Part shown: in pieces, positions 34,301-46,450 of the stretch
Layout: each line of letters begins with the position of its first letter
How positions within the stretch are numbered: the stretch's first letter is position 1
NCBI GenBank assembly: GCA_030704615.1
Contig: CM060732.1
Coordinates: 868,001 to 932,000 of the forward strand
Source: Takakia lepidozioides
Lineage: Eukaryota > Streptophyta > Takakiopsida > Takakiales > Takakiaceae
Direction: 5' to 3'
DNA length: 64,000 nt
Notes under the pieces: model-generated
Told to the model about the DNA's origin: nothing
Databases searched by the model: none
The model's input: only the letters and a program-made list of their open reading frames with translations
Position numbers and translations under genes: made by a program

Positions 34301-36492
34301 ATGCCAAACTCACCCCGAACAGCCACATTGGCTGTTTTGGAGCATGCTGACATACACTCCTTAAGCACCCCCACTTGAATGGATTCTAGAGACTTAGCCT
34401 GGTTGGAGTTATCAACCCATATAGCAGATCCGTACTCCAAGGCAGGTCTAATAACGCGACAAAGCATGGTTTTCTTAACCTCAGAGTTGACCCCTCTGCA
34501 GTGGAAAAATTTAGTGAGCCCCAGAGCTTTGCCCTTGCCAGTTTGAACAACTTTCCGGATATGTGCATCCCAATTACAATTGGAGGAGAACTCAACGCCC
34601 AGGTAAGTGTAGGAAGGGAGGACCGGGATCTCTTGGCTACCCCACTGCCACTTAAGATCACTTCCTCCCTCTCCTCTGTCGTTGAATGCTACCACTGCAC
34701 ATTTGCTGACATTAGCCTCTAGCCCCCAAAGATCAAAAGTGAGAAAGAAAGAAAGAGAGACAGAGGGTCAAACCTCAGCAACGAGAGCTCAGCCTCGTCG
34801 ACTCTTCCCTCTTCCAAAAGGGAGTGGCCCAAATGTGAAAGTGGCAACGCCAAAGTCTCGTCATTGGGACCTCTGGTTTTCTCTATGATAGCAAGAACCC
34901 GCTGATAAACCTCAATAGCTTTAGAAGTGTTGTCCAAGTCGCTATATGCGTTGGCTAAACCCAACAGTGGCTTCACTATCAAGGGGCTCTCTTTTCCTGT
35001 AAGACAAAGTATGTCTTATAAATAATAAGCAAGCTGCAGGAAGTAAGCTTCCAGAACATTGCCTCTTCAACTGTATTGAAAAATGGACATTACACCGATG
35101 CCACAAGAAATGACCCTAGCAAAGATTAGGAGGTGTATGACCAGAAGCACTACTATTCTTCATCAATGACAAACCTACACCAGGAAAATATCTTCAAATA
35201 CAAAAAGTTTAGATCATCTCTCAACTTCACATAACGTTAAAAAAGCCTTGTGACCCTTACCAAGTAACTCTTCTTGATTGGCAAGAGTTTTGAGATAGAA
35301 GGGCAGTGCTTCCTCCGGCTTGCCCAAGGCAGCATACATGCTTCCCATATGCTCTAATACATTGTCCACCAGTGGCTGCCCTGAGTCAAACCCCACTTTG
35401 ACCAGCACTTCATTTGTCTGCATGTAACAAGTGACCCTGATCAATTTCACACTTTCAAGATGATTTTTTCCTTCATGTGGAACTCCCATCAAGCAGCTCA
35501 TCCAGACATTCAGTTCAGTGTATGAGAATCTATCACAGTATGTGGCTCCAGTTCAGCTGGCCTGGATCAAAGGAGGACTCCGACTTTCCATAATTCAGGT
35601 GCACCAATCAAAAGAGAAATACTGGGCATAGGAAGCAATCTCCCCAGGAGGCTAGCAGAAGATGAAGAGTTTGCAAATGGTGGGATGCTGCAGCTAGCAT
35701 CCCGAGAATGATTTATATCCAACTGATTATTGGCACTCGGAGCTTTCACTTCCAGTTTCATGCATGTTCGCAAAAAAAACACAGCAGGAAAAGGGAACAG
35801 GAAACAAGAACATAAGATAGCAGAAAGGAGACATAAAAGCATGAAGCAGACACACAGACACCCAATTTCAGACGCAGTCCCATTGATGCAAAGGAACATG
35901 AGAATGTTGTAAGAGAGGAAAGATACAAATAAATGTTGGACTGGGATAAACCTGTTCAAGAAGACGCTCCACCTCCTCAAAATCCCCTAAACTCATGCGC
36001 AGCTGGGTCAATGTGTCCAGCATGGCAGCCTGTTCCATGCCTTGAATCCCCATTTCACATTGTTCCAGCAAGGCCTCATAGTTGGCCTCTATCAGATCGC
36101 GCGCAGTTTCTTCATCCCCTTCCTCTATCATCCTATTCACCTCCTCAAATAGCTCCTGTAGTTGTTCTTCCAATTCCGTCAAGCCATCTACAAGCTCCTT
36201 CATCTCACCCATTCTCAAGGGATTCCTGTGCCATTGGGACATCAACACAAGCATGAGCTCACATTTTCTCTTGCATAGAATCCATGTTACAAGTATAAGA
36301 GTCTCCAGATGGGAAAATGAGTACCCCAGCTCTTGCATGACTTGCTCTGCCATCTCATTGTCATCTAGCGCCATAGCCATTGCGAAACGATTGAACTGGT
36401 CCTCCAGCACCTGTGCTCTATCCTCGTCCTCATCATCATCCACTACATCCACCTTGCTGGTGCCCTCATTCTCCTCATCTGAATCTGTATCT
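31326..36492 (-). CDS. Kinesin-light-chain-like TPR protein, multi-exon, 5' partial
   Basis: Minus-strand gene. Exons, 5' to 3': 36492-36325, 36225-35952, 35417-35261, 34996-34774, 32861-32770, 32545-32410, 32184-31853 and 31576-31326. Every junction has GT and AG and keeps the phase, giving about 544 residues and a TAG stop. The N-terminal part is acidic (DVVDDDEDEDRAQVLEDQFN) then helical. From 35417 on come tetratricopeptide repeats of the 42-residue kinesin-light-chain type: GSMYAALGKPEEALPFYLKT, NTSKAIEVYQRVLAIIE, LGHSLLEEGRVDEAELSLLR, LASSYAASEKYDKCEPLLRR, LATALHHLGRSDEAEPLARQ, LASILHSLGRNDEAVMLMWR. Such proteins are protein-binding scaffolds. The first visible exon begins at an acceptor (CACTTGCAG), so the start codon lies further upstream, perhaps beyond the LINE cluster. 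A truncated LINE sits in the 34773-32862 intron. This is the best-supported functional gene in the window. Confidence 0.88.
33440..34737 (-). mobile_element. 5'-truncated LINE in a TPR-gene intron
   Basis: An open frame of 408 residues (34695-33469) carries the end of a LINE ORF2: the RT thumb (IPVLPSYTYLGVEFSSNCNW), the connector, and a zf-RVT type finger CPLCGQ then HFLIHC. It matches the end of the plus-strand LINE at 36954-39300 almost residue for residue, including the final GRGVNGHKATANNVL and stop. Homology starts at the element's AFNDRG region near 34737 and stops shortly after the stop codon, near 33440. Opposite ends lie inside intron sequence, and splice sites of the host gene are untouched. 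Confidence 0.85.
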
Positions 36493-36953
36493 CTGCAAGT
36501 GCATAGCAATTCTGACATGCAAATGTGCAGCAGCCTTTGTGCATCAAATTCATGACTGCCTCATACGATGTAAATTGCACATAGCCAGGCTAATTACTCC
36601 ATCCCCCCCTTGGGGACACTGACACAGGCATTCAATGTTAACAAACAATTGTAACACAGAAGGTTTGACTGTGAAGCACCATACATCACGGAAGACGGCG
36701 CCCACTGCCAGTCCAAAACTGGCCCCTCATCATACTTTGAGTGTCTCCTAAAATGCTTTGTGTTTCTGCACATTGCAAGGCACTGAATCATCAGACTGAG
36801 CCAGTTGCATCAAGGTTGCACTGAGTCCTCTTTATTGTCTTTGGAAATGTAGTGGGCAATTCTGCCATGCTCTTCCCCATTCCCCTACCCCTCTCCTGGC
36901 CACAAGCAATACATAATCTCTCTCTCTCTCTCTCTCTCTGTTTCTCTCTCTAT
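36493..36953. other. Upstream intron or flank of the TPR gene, ending in (TC)n
   Basis: No coding exon recognised. 36917-36949 is a TC microsatellite directly abutting the next LINE. Confidence 0.45.
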
Positions 36954-39305
36954 TCTGGTTGGCCCTTCAACGTCTGTACAAGCCGAAAAATTGTCAGCAA
37001 GTACAAGCGCTGAGGACCCCTAAGGGTGCAGTGGTGACTTCAACGGCTGACATTGTCAACACCTTCGAAACCCACTACAGTACACTTGGCAGAAATTCTA
37101 GTTCTAGCAGCGAGGGGTTTTCTGAAGAATGGAATGACAGTAGAAAGAACTGTGTCTATGATTCAAGACAGCCCTGATGAACTGGAGTATATTTCAAAGG
37201 GTTATAACGCTCCCATTAGTTCCTCTGAGATTGCGGAAGCAATTCAGCATCTAAACGGATACAAAGCTGGTGGCCCTGATGGCATTGTCAATGAGCTTAT
37301 CAAGCATGGTGGTGACCCTATGATAGAGGCCCTTGTTCTTCTCTTTAACCTTATATGGAGGACTGAAATTACCCCCTTTCGCTGGTGGCAGGGGGTCATT
37401 GTCAATTTATATAAGAAAGGTGACAGAGAAGAGCCGGGTAACTATCGGGGCATCACGCTTCTTAATGCAGTTGGCAAGATATTCTGCAGAGTTATAAGTA
37501 CTCGTCTCGAGGTTGATCTGGAGTCCAGAGGTTGTTTCCATGAAGGCCAAGCTGGCTTTCGGCGAAACAGGGGCTGCGTGGATCATATCTTCACACTCAG
37601 CCAGATTATCCAGGGAAGGAAAAAAGAAGGGAAACCTACTTTTGTCTTTTTCCTGGATGTCAAAAAGGCCTATGACACTGTGTGGAGAGACGGTCTATGG
37701 CTCCGACTCTGGTCTTCCAGGATCAAGGGAAAAGATGTGGAGAGTGGTCCATAACTTGTATGCTCACACTAAAAGCTGTGTCACTGTAAATGGACAGAAG
37801 TCTAATTTCTTTGACATAGACCAAGGTGTAGCTCAAGGATGTACCCTCTCCCCTCTGCTCTTCAATGTTTTCATCAATCAACTACTGGAGGATGTGGAAA
37901 GTGAGGGATTTGGGTTAAGGGTGGGTGATGCCACCATACCAGCCCTTATGTTTGCGGATGACTTCGCAGGCATAGGGGAGACTCCTTCCAACCTCCAGGG
38001 GCTGATAGATTGCGCGAAGAGATACTTTGATCTTTGGGGGCTAGAGGCCAATGTCAGTAAATGCGCAGTGCTGGCATTCAACGACCGGGGGGAAGGAGGA
38101 GGCGATCTCAAGTGGCAGCGGGGAAGCCAAGAGATCCCTGTCCTCCCCTCCTACACCTATCTTGGCGTTGAGTTTTCCTCCAACTGTAATTGGGAAGCAC
38201 ATATTCAAAGAGTGGTTCAATCTGGCAAACGCAAAACGCTGGGTCTCACTAAATTTTTCCACTGCAGAGGGATCAACTCTGAAGTAAAAAAAACCATGCT
38301 TTGCCGCGTTATCAGGCTGGCCTTGGAGTATGCATCTGCTGTATGGGTTGATAACTCCAACCAGGCTAAGTCTCTTGAATCCATCCAAGTCGGGGTGCTC
38401 AAGGAGTGCATGTCAGCACGCTCCAAAACAGCTAATGTGGCTGTTCGGGGTGGGTTTGGCATTCCTCCCTTAAGCTCCCGACGCGATGAATTCAAAATCA
38501 GATGGTGGGGTCAGCTGCAACGTATGGCTAATACCAGATATCCTAAGTTAATCGACTCTATATCTTGGAAGCAGGACCGCCCTGTCAAACAGGCTAAATC
38601 CTGGCGGAAAAGGGTAGAAGAGATTTTCAAGGATCTGAATCTTAGTCCACTAGCCATGACCCTGCTGGATAAATCTGGCTTAGAAGCTGAAGTTTCCGAA
38701 GCCATGTCTATTGCCAGGAAATTGTCTGAAGAAAATGAAGTTAGGCAGAAAACTTCCCTGAACCTGTTTCCAGTCTGTGACATGGGTGAGGCCATCATGG
38801 ATGACCTCAAGGGTCTACCCACCCTCGGCACTAGACTGAAATTCAAACTCAGGGCGGGTAGCCTACCTTTGAACAACAAACAGTCGCAGAGAGGAAAGGG
38901 GGATTGTAAGTGCCCGTTGTGTGGGCAACCTGAAGACAATATTCACTTCCTGATTCATTGTCCTTGGTACTCTCACCAACGGGACACCCTCTTCAATTCC
39001 ATCAAGGAAATTGTGCCTGTACCTCTGTTTAACAATTTTGAGAATCTTGAGGCTGAGCCAAAAGCCCAGGCCCTTTTGGGGTCTAGCTATTGGGCAAATC
39101 ACACACATCAGATTGATGCTTGTGTGAAGGGATTTCTGGAGGATATCTGGAAATCTCGGATCAACTGTTTATTCCAAGGTAAATCATACTACCGGCATCA
39201 GCCCCTGACAAAGGTAGTTTCTGTCCCTTTATGTTTCATTCAAACTGGGCGCGGGGTCAATGGCCACAAGGCTACGGCAAACAATGTCTTATGAGTAGAA
39301 TCTCT
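36954..39305 (+). mobile_element. 5'-truncated LINE, RT domain nearly intact
   Basis: Homology to the longer LINE (at 41250) starts at 36954. The ORF2 segment runs in three frames because of indels near 37140 and 37730. RT motifs are all present: NYRGITLLNAVGKIF, QAGFRRNRGCVDHIFTL, FLDVKKAYDTVW with the first Asp, GCTLSPLLFNVFINQLLE, and FADD with the catalytic pair at about 37950. The 3' half is a 593-residue open frame (37513-39294) ending with the CPLCGQ...HFLIHC finger. No RNase H is visible. Both flanks are TC microsatellite (36917-36949 and 39299-39318), so the insertion appears to lie within one. Confidence 0.88.
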
Positions 39306-39329
39306 CTCTCTCTCTCCATCTCTCCCTGT

Positions 39330-42300
39330 CCTCTAGGAAGGCTATTGCCATTGGGTGGACTTGATACGGGAGTACATAAATGTCACTGTGACTAAATGCC
39401 GGCCTTGTGACCCCGTGTCTTTGATTGTTTTGAGCTGAAGCTCTTTGCTTCAGGTAAGGTAGTGCATTAGATTTAGTTGGAGAGTTTGGGGCCTTTCCCT
39501 CTTTAGAATATGCCTACGCGGGCCATTCCCTGCAGCTCCCTGGAGTGTGATCTCTGAATGGTAACAAGCGGACCCCTACCGCTTGGAGGCAGCCCTTCCA
39601 CCCAAATTGGGCAGTCATATGCTCTGTCTAGCATACTCGGCACTTGGGCTAGGCTTGGTCCTTGTGCTTAAACTTATAGCCTGTGAATTCTACCAATACA
39701 TTACCTCTCATCAATAACAACACTCCCCAGGGTGACTCCTGGGAATTGGTTACTTATGCCAAATCTAGGGCTTCATGTGTAGTTTTTGGGGTGAATCCCA
39801 GGATGGACGATGTGTTACATGCTCCAGCTTAGGCTCGGATTATATGGCTAATGGATCCATCTCGAGACTTGATAACAGAGGTACTTTGAAGGTTGCAATG
39901 CCCAAATATGCTACTAATAGAGTCTCACATCAATTCAATCTCCAATAAGTTTGGCCCTTGACTGGCTGGAGAGCGGTCTTAGACATTGGTGATTAAATGA
40001 GGCACTCTAGGAAGACTACCAAGGGCAGGGACTTCAACTTGAAAGTTTCTAACCGGTTTGATGCACTGGATGAGATTGATTCCAAGCAGCCAGACAGACA
40101 AACTGACCCTAAGTGTGCTGAGCCTGAGTGTCGTGTGACTGAAGGATTTGGTACTCTGAATGGTTTACCAATCCTTAAAGTCTACACAAAACGAGCAAAA
40201 TCTACACACGGGATAATTGTCCCCCCTTTGCAGAACAGTTGGCCGTCCAGGAGCAACCATAGGCTACCTAGACGACAAACAATTCATATGCAAAGGGCTG
40301 GCTTGCGGCTGGGCACTTTCAATTTCTCAGGGCTGACTAACCAAAGGAAACAACTCGAAGTGGGGCAAGTTCTTCGGACAAATGATATTCATATCTGTGC
40401 TGGGTAAGAGACATGGGAAACTCCGGACAAACTGGTTGGACATGGTTATAAATGGATCGGTAAGATGTGCGCTCTTAAGGCAGCCTCTGCCAAACGTGGT
40501 CAAAAAGGGGTTGGATTCTTTGTCCGTGATTTCTTGTGTGACAATTGTGAAATTATCAACAAGGGTTTGCGGTATGAGCACAGTATTTGGCTAAACTGAA
40601 ACTGAAGGGCGGCGTGAATACGAAGGACCTCTTTGTGGGTTGTGTTTACATGCCCACAGAGGGGACCCTTAGAGCTGACGCAGACAAAGCCTTCGAGATG
40701 TATAGCTGGACTGTGCTAAGTTCCTCGCCAAAGGTCAGGTGGTCTTATTGGGTGACATGGACGAAAATTTGTTTCCCCGTGCCAGTGTTGATCGACAGAA
40801 CAGATATTGGTACCTCTGACCACTTCCTGGTTTTGGAAAGGTCAAGGCGGAGTATGTCCAGGCCTTGCAAGAGGCTCTCCCTCATTTTGTCCCATCGCTC
40901 CAAAACCTTCAGTCTCGCTCTGGCAATACAAGAAATCAAGTCAAAAGAGCAGTGGATTCTTGGGAGAGTTTTGTCTCCTCTGTGGCTGACAAGATCATTG
41001 GGAGGAAACTAATTGTCTGCGGTACAGCTGTTGATTGGTGGACCAATGAGATTAAACTCAAGATAGCTGAGAGACAAGTCCTCTATAAAGAGTGCTGCAA
41101 TTTGAAAACCAACAAAGAATTGTGGGCTCAGTACTACCAGATCCGCAAAGATATCAATCAGCTTGTAAGGTCTCAGAAGAAATTATACTGGGACAAGCTA
41201 CACAGTGAAATAAACTCAAACCACCATGGTGGTACTGACAAGAGACTCTGGTTGGCCCTTCAACGTTTGTACCAGCCGAAAAACTGTCAGCAAGTACAAG
41301 CGCTGAGGACTACTAAGGGTGCAGTGGCGAGTTCAACGGTTGACATTGTCAAAACCTTTGAAACCCAGACAGTATCCTTGGCAGAATTTCTAGGTCTAAC
41401 AGTGAGGGGTCCTCTGATGAATGGAAGGACACAGTTGGAAAAACTGCTCCTATGATTCAAGACAGCTCTGATTGGAGTATATTTCAAAGGCTTACAACGC
41501 TCCCATTAGTTTTTCTGAGTTTGTGGAAGCAATTGAGCATTTAAACGGATATAAAGTTGGTGGACCTGATGGCATAGTCAATGAGCTTATCAAGCATGGT
41601 GGCGCTCCCATGATAGAGGCCCTTGTACTCCTCTTTGACCTTATCTGGAGGACTGAAATGATCCCCTTTCGCTGGCGACAGGGGGTCATTGTCAATCTAT
41701 ACAAGAAGGGTGACAGAGAAGAACTACCGAGGCATCACGCTCCTCAATGCAGTTGGCAAGATATTTTGCAGAATTATAAGTACTCGTCTCGAGGTTGATC
41801 TGGAATCTAGAGGTTGTTTCCACGAAGGCCAAGCTGCCTTTCCGCGAAACAGGGGCTGTGTGGATCATATCTTCACTCTAAGCCAGATTATCCAGGGAAG
41901 GAAAAAAGAAGGGAAACCCACTTTTGTTTCTTTCTTGGATGTCAAAAAGGCTTATGACACAGTGTGGAGAGACGGTCTCTGGCTCCGACTCTGGTCATGT
42001 GGGCTCAAGGGAAAGATGTGGAGAGTTGTCCATAACTTGTATGCTCACACCAAAAGCTGTGTCACTGTTAATGGACATAAGTCTAACTTCTATGACATAG
42101 ACCAAGGTGTAGCTCAAGGATGTACCCTCTCCCCTCCGCTCTTCAATGTTTTCATCAATCAACTCCTCGAGGATGTGGAAAGCGAGGGATTTGGGTTAAG
42201 GGTGGTGATGCCACCATACCAGCCCTTATGTTTGCGGATGACTTCGCAGGCATAGGGGAGACTCCTTCCAATCTCCAGGTGTTGATTGATTGCGCGAAGA

Positions 42301-43150
42301 GATACTTTGACCTTTGGGGGCTGGAGTGGGGAAGCCAAGAGATTCCGATCCTCCCTTCCTACACATACCTCGGCATTGAGTTTTCCTCCAACTGTAATTG
42401 GGATGCACATATTCAGAAGGTTGTTGAAACTGGCAAGCGCATAGCGCTGGGTCTCACTACTGCAGAGGGATCAACTCTGAGGTCAAGAAAACCATGCTTT
42501 GTCGCGTTATTAGACCTGCCTTTGAGTACACATCTGCAATATGGGTTGATAACTCCAACCAGGCTAAGTCTCTAGAATCCATTCAAGTGGGGGTGCTTAA
42601 GGAGTGCATGTCAGCATGCTCCAAAACAGCCAATGTGGCTGTTCGGAGTGAGTTTGGCATCCCTTCCTTAAACTCCCGACTAGATCATTTCAAGGTCAGG
42701 TGGTGGGGTCAGGTGCAACATATGTCCACAATCAGATATCCTAAGTTAATCGACTCTCTGTCTTGGAAACAGGATTGCCCTGTCAAACAGCCTAAGTCCT
42801 GGCGGAAGAGAGTAGAAGAGATTCTCAAGGATCTGAATCTTAGCCCGCAAGTCTTGAACCCGCTGGATAAATCTGACTTAGAGGCTGTAGTGTCCAAAGC
42901 CATGTCTGTCGCCAGGAAATTCTCTGATGAAAATGAAGTTAGGCAGAAAACTTCCCTGAACTTGTTTCCAGTCTGTGACATGGGGGAGGCCATCATGGAT
43001 GACCTCAAGGGTCTACCCACTCTCGGCACTAGACTGAAATTTAAACTCAGGACAGGAAGCCTACCTTTGAACAGCAAACAGAAGCAGAGAGGAAAGGGAG
43101 AGTGCAATTCCCCGTTGTGAGGGCAACCTGAAGACAATATTCATTTTCTG
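39330..43150 (+). mobile_element. Longer LINE with ORF1 remnant, endonuclease and RT
   Basis: 39730-39990 has a broken ORF1-like frame (DSWELVTYAKSRASCVVFGV, with stops). 39997-40407 starts a product that becomes the endonuclease: LRLGTFNFSGLTNQRKQLEV, then after a TAA ETWE, GVGFFVRD, VVLLGDMDEN and GTSDHFLVL. These are the N, QE, GD and SDH motifs of APE-type LINE endonucleases. 40865-41400 is the linker to RT (WWTNEIKLKIAERQVLYKEC, LALQRLYQPKNCQQVQALR). RT and thumb follow in four frame pieces to 43120, with FADD at about 42235. A TGA replaces the zinc-finger Cys region at 43118, and the copy is cut at about 43150, where another LINE begins. A deletion of about 25 codons lies near 42325. 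Inactive. Confidence 0.82.
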
Positions 43151-44655
43151 ATTTTAAAGCCGATGGGTGTGGTGGAATTGTAAACGATCTAATTAAGCAT
43201 GGTGGCGAGCCTGTGGTAGAGGCCCTTGCCCTCCTTTTTAGCCTTTTTGGAAGACTGAAATGACACCCTTCCATAAAAGAGAGGGTGTCATTGTCAATCT
43301 GTATGAGAAAGGCGACAGAGAATAGCCTGGGAACTACGGTGGCATTGAACTCTTAGCGCAGTTGGCAAGCTGTTTTGTAGGATAATAAGCACCCGTCTCG
43401 AGGTTGATTTGGAGTTTAGAAGAGTTTTCATTGAAAGTCAGGCGGGCTTCCAGAGAAATAGGGGCTGCGTCAACCATATCTTTACCCTAAGCCAGACTTT
43501 CCACAGAAGGAAAAAAGAAGAAAAACCCACCTTTGTCTTCTTCCTGGATGTAAAAAAACGCTTCTGGAAGGCATGACAGGCTGGGCTTAGTCTGTGGTCT
43601 TCTGGGGTCAGGGGAAAGATGTGGAGGATGATGGTTCACAACCTGTCTGCGAACACCAAAAGTTGTATTATGGTCAATGGGCAGAAGTCTAATTTCTTTG
43701 ACATTGACCAAGGTGTAGCTCAAGGTATAGTACCCTAAACCCTCTGCTCTTCAATGTTTTCATTGAATCAGCTCCTTGAAGATGCGGAAAGCGGGGTTAA
43801 AGGTGGGTAATGCCACCATACCAGTTCTCCTGTTTGTGGATGACTTCACAGGCTAAGGGGATACCCCATCCAATCTTCAGGAGTAGATGGACTGTGCAAA
43901 GAGGTACTTTGACCTGTGGAGGCTAGAAGCCAATGTTAGTAACTGCATCATGGTCACCTTCAATGATCGTGGGAGGGAGGAGGGGATCTCAAATGGTCAT
44001 GGGGCAGTGACGAGATCCCTGTGCTCCTTTCCTACACATATCTTGTTGAATTTTCCTCGAGTTGTAACTGGGATGCGCACATACAAAAAGTGGTTCAAGC
44101 AGCTAAACGCTAAGGTTTGGGTCTCATTCAATTTTCCCACTGCAGAGGGATTAGTACAAAATACCATGATTTGCAGCGTTAATAGGCCTACATTGGAGTA
44201 TACATCTGCCGTGTGGGAGGGTAACTGCAACGATGCTAAAAATTTAGAATCCATTCAGCTTTCAGTGCTCAAAGAGAGCATGTCAGCATGCTCTAGAAAC
44301 AGCTAACATGGCTGTTCGGGACGAGTTTGGCATACCTCTCACATGATGACACTTGAATTGCAACCCTATACCAGATACCTAAGATGATCGACTCTATTTC
44401 TTGGAAGCAAGACATCCTGTTAAACAGGCTAAGTCCTGGCAGAAAAAGGTAGAGGAGATTTTCAAGTACCTGAATATTATGCAGGAAGAACTGACCCTGC
44501 TAGATGAAGCTGACTTGGAGGCTTAAGTGTCTAAGGCCATGTCGGAAGCATGAAGAATATCCGAACAAAACAAAGTTAGGCACAAAACTTCCCTGAACTT
44601 CTTTCCAGTTTGTGATATGGGTGAGAACCTTTTGGATGACCTGAAAGTCCAATAA
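43151..44655 (+). mobile_element. Highly decayed LINE fragment, RT to C-terminus
   Basis: Starts inside RT at GIVNDLIKHGGEPVVEALAL, although the preceding LINE had already reached its C-terminal finger, so two copies are joined head to tail with ends missing. Recognisable pieces include FQRNRGCVNHIFTLSQ, KPTFVFFLDVKK, NGQKSNFFDIDQGVAQG and later PVCDMGE-type text near 44610. Many stops and shifts, including loss of the A-motif surroundings (KKRFWKA). Confidence 0.75.
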
Positions 44656-46275
44656 CCACAGCCTCAATGGCAAAATAATACGGTGCTGATATGGCTTGAA
44701 CCTCCACTTGTTTCAATTCAAAAATCATTGACTTTGTGCAGGATCACTTATACAAGAGTTTCAAAAAGACCACATGCTCAACACACCTGTGTCTCAAAGA
44801 ACAGAATCGCTCTTGCGGCACTGTAAATAAGCTTGTAGAGGGCTGGCCTACTTGGTTAGTGAAACCACCCAAGCCATCCCTTTGTGCACCTTCACAGGCA
44901 ACCCTACTGACTTGCAAAGAGTTTGAGGGCAAGCTGTTCTTGCAGCATGCTTGATGCCTGATTAAAGCCTGACAAGAGATGCCTGGCTCTGTTGCCATAT
45001 TGCGCCACTGCTGAGCATGATTGCCCTCCCTGCACCCACACACATTATCAATCTCTCCTTCTCTTTCAGAATAAGATTTATTTATACTGGTTATGTCTCA
45101 GTATTCGAGTTAGCTTTCTGCACTGGCAGTGGCCCATTCTGCACTGCCTGCAGCTCCCTAATTTTGTGAACAGCCGTGCAGACACGAGGCTATGACAGGC
45201 AGAGTTCATATGGATGAACTCTCATCACCAATTCTTCAGGTCCAACATCCCAGCTTTAGTGCAGGAACATTAGCTAAACCCTAAACCCTATCGAAGCCAG
45301 AGCGAAGTACCAATCATACAGCATAAAAAACATTGAGAATTGTCCCCCCCACACGATGGACCAGCATGCATGCACTTCATGCAGTTCGAGGGACTTGCCA
45401 ATAATTCAACCCCACACAACTACCTCCACATATTCTAGTGCATGACTGTTGATGTCTGCACCTCAGATAACTTTCCAATTAATGGAAACGCCAGCTCCCC
45501 AAACAGGGTGAGCGAGTATCTTGACATTGCCAGGACATGGATGTTTGTTGACAGCTAGTTCCGCTACCCAAGAGAAAGCCTATGCTTCAAGGTGCACAAC
45601 AAAGCTTGCAAAGGTAAATAAACGCTAACAGTAAAGCCTCCAAAGACGCGTGGATAAATATTAACTCTCTTCATCGTCAGGCTCTCTATCTATCAGAAGA
45701 GACCAGGTGACGTTATACAGCCTCTACCGAGAGAACAATTCTGATTGACTCCAAATTCCCGCAGCCATGCCATATCTGTGCATATTTCATAGCCAACATA
45801 ATGAGGGTTTCGCTGGCTAAAGTGGGCGAAGTAGTGAGGATTCAGTGACCATCACTTAGCAGAGGTATGAGAACACATCCTGCGGGAAATTTTGGTGTAG
45901 ATCCCATATTCCAACAGCACCCACGAGATGAGGATACTGGATTTGAAAGGATAATGTCGTACCTGGTTTTGAAAGCAGCAAAGGATACCAAAGTATGGGT
46001 TTGGCACAGAAGTGCCTTAGCCATGGTGGCCACAGGCACCTCCACCTTTCCCTGTCACGCTGTCCACCTTGCCACAGCTCTTATACACAAATGTTTGCAA
46101 CGTGCACACTCGATTGTGCGTGCCCCCGAAACTCCTTGCGACGAGCGGAACAGCGGCGCATCGCCTTCCTGTGTCCAACGGTCTCTCTCTTTATCCGCAC
46201 GGGGGCAGGATATCCTTCGTGTCTTCCTCGCAGAGCAAATATCACACTTTCCCCTGGCTACATACTTTGCCAACC
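44656..46275. other. Gene-free stretch
   Basis: No recognisable coding frame. A short AAACCCTAAACCCT telomere-like text occurs at about 45274. A few mid-size frames (45867-46295) lack domains and overlap each other on both strands. Confidence 0.4.
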
Positions 46276-46450
46276 TGCATGTAGCCCAGTGGTAATGGGC
46301 TCATACCACGTTGGATGTGGTTGTGGGTTCAAACCACGGTCTGGTGTGTCATGAAGGTGTCCACCTTTCAGCTAGAAGGCAATAGCCCTTGCGGTGAAGA
46401 GACACCATAATTTACGCTCCCTTTGGGAGGCGTCTATATATATATATACT
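46276..46450 (+). mobile_element. tRNA-derived SINE
   Basis: TAGCCCAGTGG at 46282-46292 fits the RNA polymerase III A box and GGTTCAAACC at 46326-46335 the B box, 44 nt apart as in a tRNA gene. Around them a D arm (GCCC and GGGC, 284-300 of this block) and an anticodon arm (ACCAC, loop GTTGGAT, GTGGT; 46305-46321) can be drawn; the loop would give a UGG-like anticodon. Three extra bases before the anticodon stem and an imperfect T stem rule out a normal tRNA. A ~90-nt body follows, ending in a TA-rich tail (46436-46448). Confidence 0.65.

Noticed and set aside
33661-34888. Plus-strand frames opposite the intronic LINE
   Set aside because: They are antisense shadows of the LINE ORF, which has clear RT and zf-RVT residues on the minus strand.
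35567-35980. 137-codon minus frame with hydrophobic Leu/Phe/Cys stretches
   Set aside because: It lies mostly in a TPR-gene intron, overlaps an exon end in a different frame and shows no domain. Probably intron sequence.
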